Source: G965247475 sp965247475 (GTDB lineage: Bacteria > Chloroflexota > UBA11872). From it: 64,000 nucleotides of DNA. Made by a program: the position numbers and the translations under genes. The notes under the pieces were generated by a model that ran no database searches, was not told the origin of the DNA, and was given only the letters and a program-made list of their open reading frames with translations. Numbering within the stretch: the first letter of the stretch is position 1; each line of letters starts with the position of its first letter. Positions 40,912 through 49,164 of this stretch are shown here, one piece after another. The DNA is taken from NCBI GenBank assembly GCA_965247475.1, contig OZ252016.1:1612001-1676000 (forward strand). Direction: 5' to 3'.

Positions 40912-43295
40912 GCGCGGAACCGATCACGCTCACCATCGACGGGCGCGAGGTATCCGTTCCCGCCGGGTCGACCGTGCTGCAAGCGTGCGAGTCGATCGGC
41001 GTTGAGGTGCCGACGCTCTGCACCGACCCGCGGCTGAAGCCCTACGGCGCGTGCCGGATGTGCGTGGTCGAGATCCAACCCGGCCCGCCGCGGCCGATCG
41101 CCTCGTGCACCATGCAGGCCGCGGGCGGCATGACGGTGGTGACGAACAGCCGCTCGATCAAGGACGTGCGCCGGCATGTCATCGAACTGCAGCTCCAGCA
41201 TCACCCGCTCGACTGCCCCTACTGCGATCAGGCCGGCACGTGCGAGCTACAGGATGAGACGTACGACCAGGACATCCACCAGAGTCCGTACGAGACGGTC
41301 TCGAAGGCGCACCCGGAGGAAGTCCTCAACGAGGTCATCCTCATCAATCACAACCGTTGCATCCTGTGCGGCCGCTGCGTGCGGATGTGCGACGAGCAAA
41401 TCGGCGTCCGCGCGCTCGATTTCGTGGAGCGCGGCATTGGCACGTTCATCGCGCCGGCGCAGCACAAGTTCATGGACTGCGAACGTTGCGGGATGTGCAT
41501 CGAGACCTGCCCGGTCGGCGCGCTGCTGAGCACACCGTTCAAGCATCGAGCGCGCAGCTGGCAGACGGAGAAGACGACCTCGATATGCCCGCACTGCTCG
41601 GTCGGCTGCTCGATTGTGGTCGAGTCGCGCCACGGCGAGGTGGTGCGGGTGCGCTCGAACGGCCTGGAGGACCCTAGCCGCGGAATCCTCTGCGCCAAGG
41701 GGTTCTTCGGGCACTCATTCGTCAACAGCCCGGAGCGGATCACGGACCCGATGATCCGCCGCCACGGGCGGCTGGTTCCCGTGCCGTGGCGCGAGGCGAT
41801 CGAATTCGTCGCCGAGCGTCTGGCGCAGGTGAAGGCGGCGCACGGACCGGCGGCGTTCGCCGCGGTGGGTTCGCCCAACTGCACGAACGAGGACAACTTC
41901 ACCTTGCAGCGCTTCGCGCGCGAGGTGATCGGCTCGGCCAACGTCTACTCCCAGAGCGACGGCTTCCATACGGCCTTCCGGACCATCCAGTCGATCCTGG
42001 GATCGAGCGCCGCATTCCGATCGCAGGACGAGCTGCTGAGCGCGGACGTGATCCTGGTTGTGGGCGCCGACATTGGCCAGACCCACAACGTGCTCGGCGC
42101 GCACGTCAAGCAGGCGGTCCGGGATCGTGGCCGTCGGCTGATCACAGCCACGCGGCTGGGCAGCTCACTCGATCAGTTTGCGAGCGTGCAGGCGCGGGTT
42201 CGACCCGGCGCCGAGGCGTCCTTCCTGGCGGCGCTGGGCGAGACGCCAATCGACCAACTCGAGGAGAAAACGGGCGTCGCCGAGACTACCTACGCCGCAA
42301 TCCGGGATCTGATCGCGGGGGCGTCGTCGGTCGCGGTCGTCTGGGATACGGGGATCTGGACGCATGGCCGGGGCGATCGAATCGCGCGGGCCGCGGCGAA
42401 CCTGGCGTTGAGTGGTTCCGACGTTCGATTGTTCCCGCTGCCGGAGCGCGCGAACGCGGCCGGCACTCTGCTGATGGGCATGGCGCCCGATCTGCTGCCC
42501 GGTCTGCGGGACGCGACGGATGCGTCGGGCATTCCGTTCGACGAGCTGGTCGCGAGCGGCCAGCTCAAGGCGCTCTTCGTCATGGGCGAGGATGTCGCCG
42601 GCGGCGCCGGCGATCCCGAGGCCATGCGAGCCGCTCTGGCCGACGCCGAGCTGGTGGTCGTACAGGATGTGTTCTTGAACGCAACCGCCGAAGTTGCGGA
42701 TGTTGTGCTACCCGGCGCGACATTCGCGGAGAAGGGCGGTCATTTCACGAGCTTCGAGGGCCGACGACGACAGCTCGGCCCGTCAATCAGCGGCGTGGGG
42801 CAGTCGCGGCCCGATTGGGAGATCGTGGCGCGTCTGGCGGCGGCGATGGGCCACGACTTCGGGTGGCGTTCGCATGAGCCAATAGCGGCGGCGATCGACC
42901 ACGTCTGGCAAACGCCGGAGAGTTCCGGCGATCAGACGCTCGTGCACGTGGATGGCGCTGAGCTTCCGCCGGAGGACCCGGATGCCTTCGTGCTCGCGAC
43001 CGAACAGCACCTGTACACCGCAGGTGTGTCGGGGCGGTACGCGCCCGGATTCACGTCGATGTTGCCGGAGGCCGTCGCTGAGCTGAGCCCGGACGACGCG
43101 ACCCGGCTCCGGATCGAGGACGACGATCGGATCAGCGTCACGTCAGCCAGCGGGGCCGTGAACCTGAAGGCAATGATCTCCGAGCGAGTTCCGTCGGGAG
43201 TGGTCAGCCTGCCCGACCGGTTCCTGGAAGCCTCGCCGCGGACGCTCGACCCCCGCGCGCCCGACGGCATCCGCGTACGCGTGAGCAAGCACTGA
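40908..43295 (+). CDS. nuoG: Complex I subunit G with formate-dehydrogenase-like domain
   Basis: 795 residues. The N-terminal 2Fe-2S domain has CTDPRLKPYGACRMC and a further cysteine in PIASCTMQ. The His/Cys-ligated cluster region reads HHPLDCPYCDQAGTCELQ. Two 4Fe-4S motifs follow: NRCILCGRCVRMC and CERCGMCIETCPVGAL. A further cluster motif CPHCSVGC opens the molybdopterin-oxidoreductase-like domain that fills the rest (GADIGQTHNVLGAHV, EVADVVLPGATFAEKGGHFTSFEG). The substrate cysteine or selenocysteine of formate dehydrogenases is not seen, so the domain is probably structural as in other NuoG. NuoE and NuoF, which normally pass electrons to NuoG, have no genes in this operon. Confidence 0.95.
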   Translation: MSAEPITLTIDGREVSVPAGSTVLQACESIGVEVPTLCTDPRLKPYGACRMCVVEIQPGPPRPIASCTMQAAGGMTVVTNSRSIKDVRRHVIELQLQHHPLDCPYCDQAGTCELQDETYDQDIHQSPYETVSKAHPEEVLNEVILINHNRCILCGRCVRMCDEQIGVRALDFVERGIGTFIAPAQHKFMDCERCGMCIETCPVGALLSTPFKHRARSWQTEKTTSICPHCSVGCSIVVESRHGEVVRVRSNGLEDPSRGILCAKGFFGHSFVNSPERITDPMIRRHGRLVPVPWREAIEFVAERLAQVKAAHGPAAFAAVGSPNCTNEDNFTLQRFAREVIGSANVYSQSDGFHTAFRTIQSILGSSAAFRSQDELLSADVILVVGADIGQTHNVLGAHVKQAVRDRGRRLITATRLGSSLDQFASVQARVRPGAEASFLAALGETPIDQLEEKTGVAETTYAAIRDLIAGASSVAVVWDTGIWTHGRGDRIARAAANLALSGSDVRLFPLPERANAAGTLLMGMAPDLLPGLRDATDASGIPFDELVASGQLKALFVMGEDVAGGAGDPEAMRAALADAELVVVQDVFLNATAEVADVVLPGATFAEKGGHFTSFEGRRRQLGPSISGVGQSRPDWEIVARLAAAMGHDFGWRSHEPIAAAIDHVWQTPESSGDQTLVHVDGAELPPEDPDAFVLATEQHLYTAGVSGRYAPGFTSMLPEAVAELSPDDATRLRIEDDDRISVTSASGAVNLKAMISERVPSGVVSLPDRFLEASPRTLDPRAPDGIRVRVSKH

Positions 43296-43298
43296 TCG

Positions 43299-44300
43299 AT
43301 GGACGCCTGGGATTGGCTGATCGTCATCGTCAAGGCGCTGGCGATCATGGTGATGTTCCTCGGCGCGCCGTTAGTTCTGATCCTGATCGAGCGCTGGGTG
43401 CTGGCGCGGCTCCAATCACGCGTCGGGCCAAACCGAGTTGGTCCGCGCGGCATGCTTCAGACGCTCGCCGACGGCTTGAAGCTCGGGAGCAAGGAAGACC
43501 TCATCCCGGCCGGGTCGGACAAGCTGGTCTTCTGGTTCGCGCCGGTGGCGGTCGTGGTCCCGGCGATGGCGGCCTGGGCGATCGTTCCCATGGGGCCTGC
43601 CGTGGATATCGGCCGTGAAGTCGGGCTCTGGGCTACGGATCTGAACGTCGGCGTGCTGTTCTTCCTGGCGATGGGATCGCTGGGGGTGTACGGGGCGGTG
43701 CTCTCCGGGTGGTCCTCGAACAGCAAGTACGCGCAATTCGGCGCCCTGCGCGCCAGCGCCCAGGTGATCAGCTACGAACTGGTGATGGGGCTGGCGGTGC
43801 TGGCGGTGCTCATCCTCGCGGGAACGCTGAGCCTTGTTGACATCGTGGCCGCGCAGCAGGGTCTCTGGTTCGTGGTCCCGCAATTCGTGGGCTTTGCGCT
43901 CTTCGTCATCGCCGGGGTGGCGGAGACCAACCGCGTGCCGTTCGACCTGCCGGAAGCGGACACAGAGCTGGTGGCGGGATTCCACGTCGAGTACACAGGC
44001 ATGCGTTTCGCGATGTTCTTCATCGCCGAGTACGGCAACATCCTGCTGATCTCGGCGCTCACCACAACGCTGTTCCTCGGCGGCTGGAACGGCTGGACGG
44101 TGCCGGGTCTGGAGGGCCTCAGCGGCGTCTTCTGGTTCTTCCTGAAGACCGGGTCCTTCATCCTTGGATTCCTGCTGCTGCGGGCCGCGCTGCCGCGCCT
44201 GCGCTATGACCAATTGATGAATCTGTGCTGGAAGATTCTGCTGCCTATCGGCCTGCTGAACGTGTTGCTGGCCGCCACCTTGCGAATCGTCTGGAGCTAA
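43299..44300 (+). CDS. nuoH: Complex I subunit H
   Basis: 333-residue membrane subunit joining the peripheral and membrane arms and forming part of the quinone channel. Eight spans are predicted by hydrophobicity. Conserved blocks are ERWVLARLQSRVGPNRVGPRGMLQTLADGLKL (in parts; residues about 27-60), the acidic loop AETNRVPFDLPEADTELVAGF, and YSGMRFAMFF-like VEYTGMRFAMFFIAEY. The C-terminal LPRLRYDQLMNLCWKILLP is also intact. It starts 3 bases after nuoG. Confidence 0.96.
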   Translation: MDAWDWLIVIVKALAIMVMFLGAPLVLILIERWVLARLQSRVGPNRVGPRGMLQTLADGLKLGSKEDLIPAGSDKLVFWFAPVAVVVPAMAAWAIVPMGPAVDIGREVGLWATDLNVGVLFFLAMGSLGVYGAVLSGWSSNSKYAQFGALRASAQVISYELVMGLAVLAVLILAGTLSLVDIVAAQQGLWFVVPQFVGFALFVIAGVAETNRVPFDLPEADTELVAGFHVEYTGMRFAMFFIAEYGNILLISALTTTLFLGGWNGWTVPGLEGLSGVFWFFLKTGSFILGFLLLRAALPRLRYDQLMNLCWKILLPIGLLNVLLAATLRIVWS

Positions 44301-44306
44301 CCGCCA

Positions 44307-44798
44307 ATGCCGCTTGGATCGGGAATCCTCAAAGGCTTCGCCACCGTCCTGAAGGTGGGCCGCCGCAAGCCGGCGACCATCATGTACCCGGAGCAGCTGC
44401 GCGACATCTCGTACCGGTTCCGGGGTCAGGTGGGGATGCGGCGCGACGAGGTCACGGGCGGCATGACCTGCGTGGGTTGCGGCTTGTGCGAGACCGCCTG
44501 CCCGAACGACGTGATTCGCGTGGACACGAGTGAGGAAGCCGATGGCACCCGCCGGGTGGATCAGTACCTGTTCGACGTGGGTCGCTGTGTCTTCTGCTAC
44601 TTCTGCATAGAGGCCTGCCCGGTGGACGCGCTGCAGCGCACGCACGATTTCCATCTGGTCACCGAAGACCGACGAGGCCTGCTGATCGACGGCGCCAAGA
44701 TGATCGAGATCTGGGAGCACGACCAGGCAAACCGCGAGGCCGAGCGCCACAACATCGGGCCGGGCACACGGCCGCGCGGGTGGTTCGCCGGTGATTGA
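44307..44798 (+). CDS. nuoI: Complex I subunit I
   Basis: 163-residue subunit carrying two 4Fe-4S clusters that pass electrons towards the quinone site. The two ferredoxin motifs are CVGCGLCETACP and CVFCYFCIEACP, each with the full CxxCxxCxxxCP set. The N-terminal amphipathic segment and RFRGQVGMRRDE precede them. Its end overlaps nuoJ by 8 bases. No anomaly is seen. Confidence 0.96.
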   Translation: MPLGSGILKGFATVLKVGRRKPATIMYPEQLRDISYRFRGQVGMRRDEVTGGMTCVGCGLCETACPNDVIRVDTSEEADGTRRVDQYLFDVGRCVFCYFCIEACPVDALQRTHDFHLVTEDRRGLLIDGAKMIEIWEHDQANREAERHNIGPGTRPRGWFAGD

Positions 44799-45432
44799 GC
44801 AGATCATTGCGTTCTGGTACCTGGCGGCCGTCGCGGTCGCGAGCGGGATCGGCGTGGTGCTGTTCCGGAATCCCGTGCACTCGGCAATCGCGCTCGTGAA
44901 CGCGATCTTCCACGTCGCCGGGCTGTTCGTGATCCTGGGCGCCGGGTTCCTGGCCGCGGTGCAGATCATCGTGTACGCCGGCGCCATCGTCGTGCTATTC
45001 CTCTTCACCCTCATGATGCTGAACATGCGCGAGCTGCCGACCGAGCGCGTGTACCACCGGCAGGCCTGGCTGGCGATCCCGCTGGCGATCCTGGTCGCGG
45101 TGGAGGCAGTGTTCGTCGGCGTCGGCACGCCCGAGATCAACGAGTCCTTCCGGGGGGCGTTCGCCCCGGCGACGATCTCGGAGCTGGGCGGGAGCACGCA
45201 GGCACTGGCCGAAGTGCTGTTCACCGAGTACTTGCTGCCCTTCGAGGTCGCGAGCGTGCTGCTGCTGGTGGCCGCGATCGGCGCGATCGTCCTGGCCCGG
45301 CGCTACGAGCGCGAAGAAATCGAATTCGTCGAGTCGCATCAGGTGGGCGCGGACGGGGCGGGGACCAACGGCCGCGACGCCATCCCTGGGGCGGATCAAG
45401 AAGTGGACGCCGTGCCGGAGCGGATGACCTGA
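44791..45432 (+). CDS. nuoJ: Complex I subunit J
   Basis: 213-residue membrane subunit with five spans; its third helix carries the conserved turn needed for proton coupling. AVQIIVYAGAIVVLFLFTLMML is the family block (residues about 52-73). The C-terminal 40 residues are polar and extend beyond the membrane part. GTG start at 44791, overlapping nuoI, and the stop overlaps nuoK by 1 base. Confidence 0.93.
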   Translation: MIEQIIAFWYLAAVAVASGIGVVLFRNPVHSAIALVNAIFHVAGLFVILGAGFLAAVQIIVYAGAIVVLFLFTLMMLNMRELPTERVYHRQAWLAIPLAILVAVEAVFVGVGTPEINESFRGAFAPATISELGGSTQALAEVLFTEYLLPFEVASVLLLVAAIGAIVLARRYEREEIEFVESHQVGADGAGTNGRDAIPGADQEVDAVPERMT

Positions 45433-45731
45433 TGGACCTGAACGCCTACCTCACGGTCGGCGCGCTGCTGTTCTCCATCGGCGTCGCCGGCGTGCTGCTG
45501 CGGCGCAACGCGATCGTGGTGCTGATGTCGATCGAGTTGATGCTGAACGGCGCGAACCTCACGCTGGTGGCGTTCTCCACATTTCTCGATGACATGGCGG
45601 GCAATGTCTTGGTGGTGTTCACGCTCACGGTCGCCGCGGCCGAAGTCGCGGTCGGCCTGGCAATTCTGGTTGCCCTCAGTCGCGTCTTCCCGGTGGTGAA
45701 CGTTGACCAGCTCGACAGCTTGCGCGGGTAG
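45432..45731 (+). CDS. nuoK: Complex I subunit K
   Basis: 99-residue subunit, MrpC-like, with three spans. Conserved intramembrane glutamates lie in MSIELMLNGANLTLVAFS and AAAEVAVGLAILVAL. Starts with ATG overlapping the nuoJ stop (ATGA). Length and motifs are normal. Confidence 0.96.
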   Translation: MDLNAYLTVGALLFSIGVAGVLLRRNAIVVLMSIELMLNGANLTLVAFSTFLDDMAGNVLVVFTLTVAAAEVAVGLAILVALSRVFPVVNVDQLDSLRG

Positions 45732-45759
45732 TCGGGGAAGCGCGGCGGGCTAGACGCAG

Positions 45760-47679
45760 ATGTACGAAATCCCCTGGCTGATCCCTGCGCTTCCGCTGGC
45801 GGCGTTCTTGATCAATGGGGCGATCGGCCGGCGCATCAAGGCATGGACCGGCTGGATCTCCACCGGATCGATCGCGCTCGCGTTCGTCGCGACCGTCGCG
45901 CTATGGATCGACGGGGTGTCGAAGGGTCCGCCGGACTTCAATCTGTACACGTGGGTCGCGTCCGGAAAGTTCTCGGTCGACATCGGGTTCCTGACCGACG
46001 AGCTCTCGCTGGTCATGCTGCTGGTGGTGACGGGCGTGGCGGCGCTGATCGCGCTGTTCTCGATCGGCTACATGGATCACGACCGCGCCAAGCCGCGCTT
46101 CCACGCGTGGATTCCACTGTTCGTCTTCAGCATGATCATGCTGATCATCTCCGACAACCTGCTCCAGCTCTTCATCTTCTGGGAGATGGTGGGGCTGTCC
46201 TCGTACCTGCTGATCGGGTACTGGCACGAGCGGGCGAGCGCGAACGCGGCCGCGACCAAGGCATTCATCGTCAACCGGATCGGGGATTTCGGATTCGCGA
46301 TCGGGATCATCCTGGCCTTCCTGGAATTCGAGACGCTGCGGTATCGCGAGATCTTCGAGCTGCTCCCGAGTGGGGACCCCGGGATGATCACGGCGATCGC
46401 GTTCCTGCTGTTCGTGGGCGCGATGGGCAAGTCGGCGCAGTTCCCGCTGCACGTGTGGCTGCCCGACGCGATGGAGGGCCCGACGCCGGTCAGCGCGCTG
46501 ATTCACGCCGCGACGATGGTCACGGCGGGCGTCTATGTCGTCGTGCGCATGAATCCGATCTACACGGCCGCGCCCGAGGCGCTGATCCTGGTGGCCGTGA
46601 TCGGGACGTTCACGGCTTTTCTGGCGGCGACGATCGCGCTGGTCCAGACGGATATCAAGCGGGTTCTCGCGTATTCGACCGTCAGCCAGCTGGGGCTGAT
46701 GTTCCTCGCGGCCGGCGCGGGCGCGTACTCGATCGCGATCTTCCACCTGGTGACGCATGCGTTCTTCAAGGCGCTGCTGTTCCTTGGGTCGGGCAGCGTG
46801 ATCCACGCGATGCACGAGGAACAAGACATGCGGCAAATGGGCGGCCTGTGGCGCAAGCTGCCGATCACCTACGCGACGTTCGTGATCGGCGGACTCGCAC
46901 TGGCCGCGATCTTCCCGCTGGCCGGATTCTGGAGCAAGGACGAGATCCTCGCGAGCGCGTTCCTCAAGGCGGCCGCCGATCCCGGCACGGGCCTGAGCGC
47001 ACTCAACGGCGCGAGCGTGTTCTGGGTGCTGTACGGGGTCGGTCTGGTGGTCTCGTTGATGACCGCGTTCTACACCTTCCGCATGATCTTCATGACGTTC
47101 CACGGCCAGCCGCGGAACGCGGAGCTGCACGCGGGCGCGCACGAGTCGCCGTGGGTCATGACCCTGCCGCTGGTGGGGCTGGCAGCGGGGGCGCTGGCGG
47201 TCGGCGCGGCGCTGGGAATCCCGCCGGAAAAGGGCGTGCTCCACCGGTTCCTCGAGCCGGCCGCCCCGATTCTGCATCTGGAAGGCGCGCCCGAAGCAAA
47301 CGTGCTGGTGCTGGCGATCATCTCGACAGCCGTCGCGGTGGCCGGAATCGCGCTTGCGTACGCGGCGTACCAGGCGCGCGTGCCGTTGCCGGCGCTGGCG
47401 CGCCGCGCCGCGCCGGGCGCCCAGACGTTCTTCGAGAAGAAGTGGTACATGGACCACCTGGGCGACGGCCTCACTGTCGCGATGACCAAGGCCGTCGCAT
47501 TGCTCTCCTGGGGGTTTGACGCGGCCGTCGTGGACGGAATCGTCAACGGCGTCGGGCGGGCGACGCGCGCGGCCAGCGGCCAGCTGCGCCAGGTCCAGAC
47601 CGGGCAACTCCAGAACTACGCGCTGCTAATGGTGATCGGCATGATTCTGACCCTCGGCGGGTTGATGATCTTTCGATAG
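45760..47679 (+). CDS. nuoL: Complex I subunit L
   Basis: 639-residue antiporter-like proton-pumping subunit, with about 15-16 spans and the long lateral helix at the C-terminus. Family blocks include LQLFIFWEMVGLSSYLLIGYW, GAMGKSAQFPLHVWLPDAMEGPTPVSALIHAATMVTAGVY (residues about 225-265), VQTDIKRVLAYSTVSQLGLM and PITYATFVIGGLALAAIFPLAGFWSKDE. The conserved Lys and Glu for proton transfer lie in these segments. ATG at 45760. Confidence 0.97.
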   Translation: MYEIPWLIPALPLAAFLINGAIGRRIKAWTGWISTGSIALAFVATVALWIDGVSKGPPDFNLYTWVASGKFSVDIGFLTDELSLVMLLVVTGVAALIALFSIGYMDHDRAKPRFHAWIPLFVFSMIMLIISDNLLQLFIFWEMVGLSSYLLIGYWHERASANAAATKAFIVNRIGDFGFAIGIILAFLEFETLRYREIFELLPSGDPGMITAIAFLLFVGAMGKSAQFPLHVWLPDAMEGPTPVSALIHAATMVTAGVYVVVRMNPIYTAAPEALILVAVIGTFTAFLAATIALVQTDIKRVLAYSTVSQLGLMFLAAGAGAYSIAIFHLVTHAFFKALLFLGSGSVIHAMHEEQDMRQMGGLWRKLPITYATFVIGGLALAAIFPLAGFWSKDEILASAFLKAAADPGTGLSALNGASVFWVLYGVGLVVSLMTAFYTFRMIFMTFHGQPRNAELHAGAHESPWVMTLPLVGLAAGALAVGAALGIPPEKGVLHRFLEPAAPILHLEGAPEANVLVLAIISTAVAVAGIALAYAAYQARVPLPALARRAAPGAQTFFEKKWYMDHLGDGLTVAMTKAVALLSWGFDAAVVDGIVNGVGRATRAASGQLRQVQTGQLQNYALLMVIGMILTLGGLMIFR

Positions 47680-47690
47680 GAGCACAGGCG

Positions 47691-49163
47691 ATTTCAGGCG
47701 AAGCGGCACTCGATTTCCCCCTGCTCTCGCTGCTGCTGTGGCTGCCGCTGCTGATCGGGCTGCCGGGGATCTTGCTGGCGCGCAATCGCAACGTGGTGGC
47801 CGCGTCCGCGGTCGCCGCCGCGACGGTTCAGCTGATTCTGGCCATCGTGGTCGTGGCGGCGTTCGACGGCGAGGCTGCCGGCTACCAACTCACCGAAGAG
47901 GCCGAGTGGATACCCGCGTTCGACATCTCGTACCGGCTTGGCGTCGACGGCGTCTCGATTCTGATGGTGCTGCTGACCGGCATCCTCGGTCCGGTGGTGG
48001 CAGCCACGTCGTGGCTCACGATCAAGCGTCGCGAGAGGGAGTTCTTCGCGGTGCTGCTGGTGCTGCAGGTCGCGATGATGGGTGTGTTCGTCTCGCTGGA
48101 CTTCATCCTCTTCTACGTCTTCTGGGAAATGATGCTGATCCCGATGTACTTGCTGATCGGGGTCTGGGGGCACGAACGCCGGGTCTACGCGACGGTCAAG
48201 TTCTTCCTGTATACGTTTGCCGGCAGCGTGTTGATGCTGGTCGCCATTCTGGCGATCCGGTCCAACACCGGCACGTTCAATATCGAGGCGATCCCGCCCG
48301 AGATGGCGGACGCCTCGATCGTCCTGCAGCGCTGGGTCTTCGTGGCTTTCCTATTCGCGTTCGCGATCAAGGTCCCGATGTTCCCGTTCCACACCTGGCT
48401 GCCCGACGCGCACGTCGAGGCGCCAACGGGTGGGAGCATGCTGCTGGCCGGCGTGCTCCTGAAGATGGGGGCCTACGGGTTCCTGCGGTTCATGCTGCCG
48501 ATGACGCCCGACGCGGTGGTGGAGTCGCGCGGGCTTCTGATCGGTCTGTCGCTGGTCGCGATCATCTACGGCGCGCTGGTGTCGCTGGTTCAGACCGATC
48601 TCAAGAAGCTGATCGCGTACTCGAGCGTGAGCCACATGGGATTCGTGACGCTCGGAATCTTCAGCAATACCCAGACCGGCATGGACGGGGCGCTGATCCT
48701 GATGTTCAGCCACGGGTTTGTGAGCGCCGCGCTGTTCTTCGCCGTCGGGGTTCTCTACGAGCGCGCGCACACCCGGCGGATCGCCGACCTGGGAGGCATC
48801 GCGGGCCGAATGCCTGTCTACGCGGTGGCGCTGGCGTTCTTCTCCCTTGCGTCGCTCGGACTGCCGCTGTTGAGCGGGTTCGTGGGTGAGTTCTTGATTC
48901 TGGTCGGCGCGTTCGAGGTCTCGATCGCGATCGGCGCGCTGGCCGCGATCGGCGTGATTCTGGCCGCGGCGTACATGCTGTGGATGTATCAGCGGGTGGC
49001 GCTGGGCCGTCTGCGCAATCGAGCGCTGGAAGGGCTGCCCGACGTGAACCGCGTGGAGGCGGCGGCCTTTGGGGCACTGGCCGTTCTGGTGGTGTGGGTC
49101 GGCGTGTACCCAATCACCTTTGTGTCGATGCTGTCGCCCACGACCGCGCAGCTGGTGACGTAG
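47691..49163 (+). CDS. nuoM: Complex I subunit M, apparent ATT start
   Basis: Antiporter-like proton-pumping subunit. Family blocks are LFYVFWEMMLIPMYLLIGVWG, FPFHTWLPDAHVEAPTGGSMLLAGVLLKMGAYG and VQTDLKKLIAYSSVSHMGFV (the second spans residues about 228-260). The first in-frame ATG, GTG or TTG is TTG at 47772, which would delete the first membrane span (FPLLSLLLWLPLLIGLPGIL). Starting at ATT 47691, with AGGAG 8 bases upstream, restores it and gives 490 residues, the normal length. CTG codons inside the span are another possibility, but none has a ribosome site. The choice of start is inference; the coding frame is certain. Confidence 0.92.
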   Translation: MSGEAALDFPLLSLLLWLPLLIGLPGILLARNRNVVAASAVAAATVQLILAIVVVAAFDGEAAGYQLTEEAEWIPAFDISYRLGVDGVSILMVLLTGILGPVVAATSWLTIKRREREFFAVLLVLQVAMMGVFVSLDFILFYVFWEMMLIPMYLLIGVWGHERRVYATVKFFLYTFAGSVLMLVAILAIRSNTGTFNIEAIPPEMADASIVLQRWVFVAFLFAFAIKVPMFPFHTWLPDAHVEAPTGGSMLLAGVLLKMGAYGFLRFMLPMTPDAVVESRGLLIGLSLVAIIYGALVSLVQTDLKKLIAYSSVSHMGFVTLGIFSNTQTGMDGALILMFSHGFVSAALFFAVGVLYERAHTRRIADLGGIAGRMPVYAVALAFFSLASLGLPLLSGFVGEFLILVGAFEVSIAIGALAAIGVILAAAYMLWMYQRVALGRLRNRALEGLPDVNRVEAAAFGALAVLVVWVGVYPITFVSMLSPTTAQLVT

Positions 49164-49164
49164 C

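Noticed and set aside
41786..42877. 363-residue second frame inside nuoG
   Set aside because: Glycine/arginine-rich shadow in another frame of a gene with complete cluster motifs.
45901..47607. A 568-residue minus-strand frame opposite nuoL
   Set aside because: Antisense shadow of an unmistakable nuoL; composition is dominated by Arg, His, Gln and Asp with no hydrophobic core.
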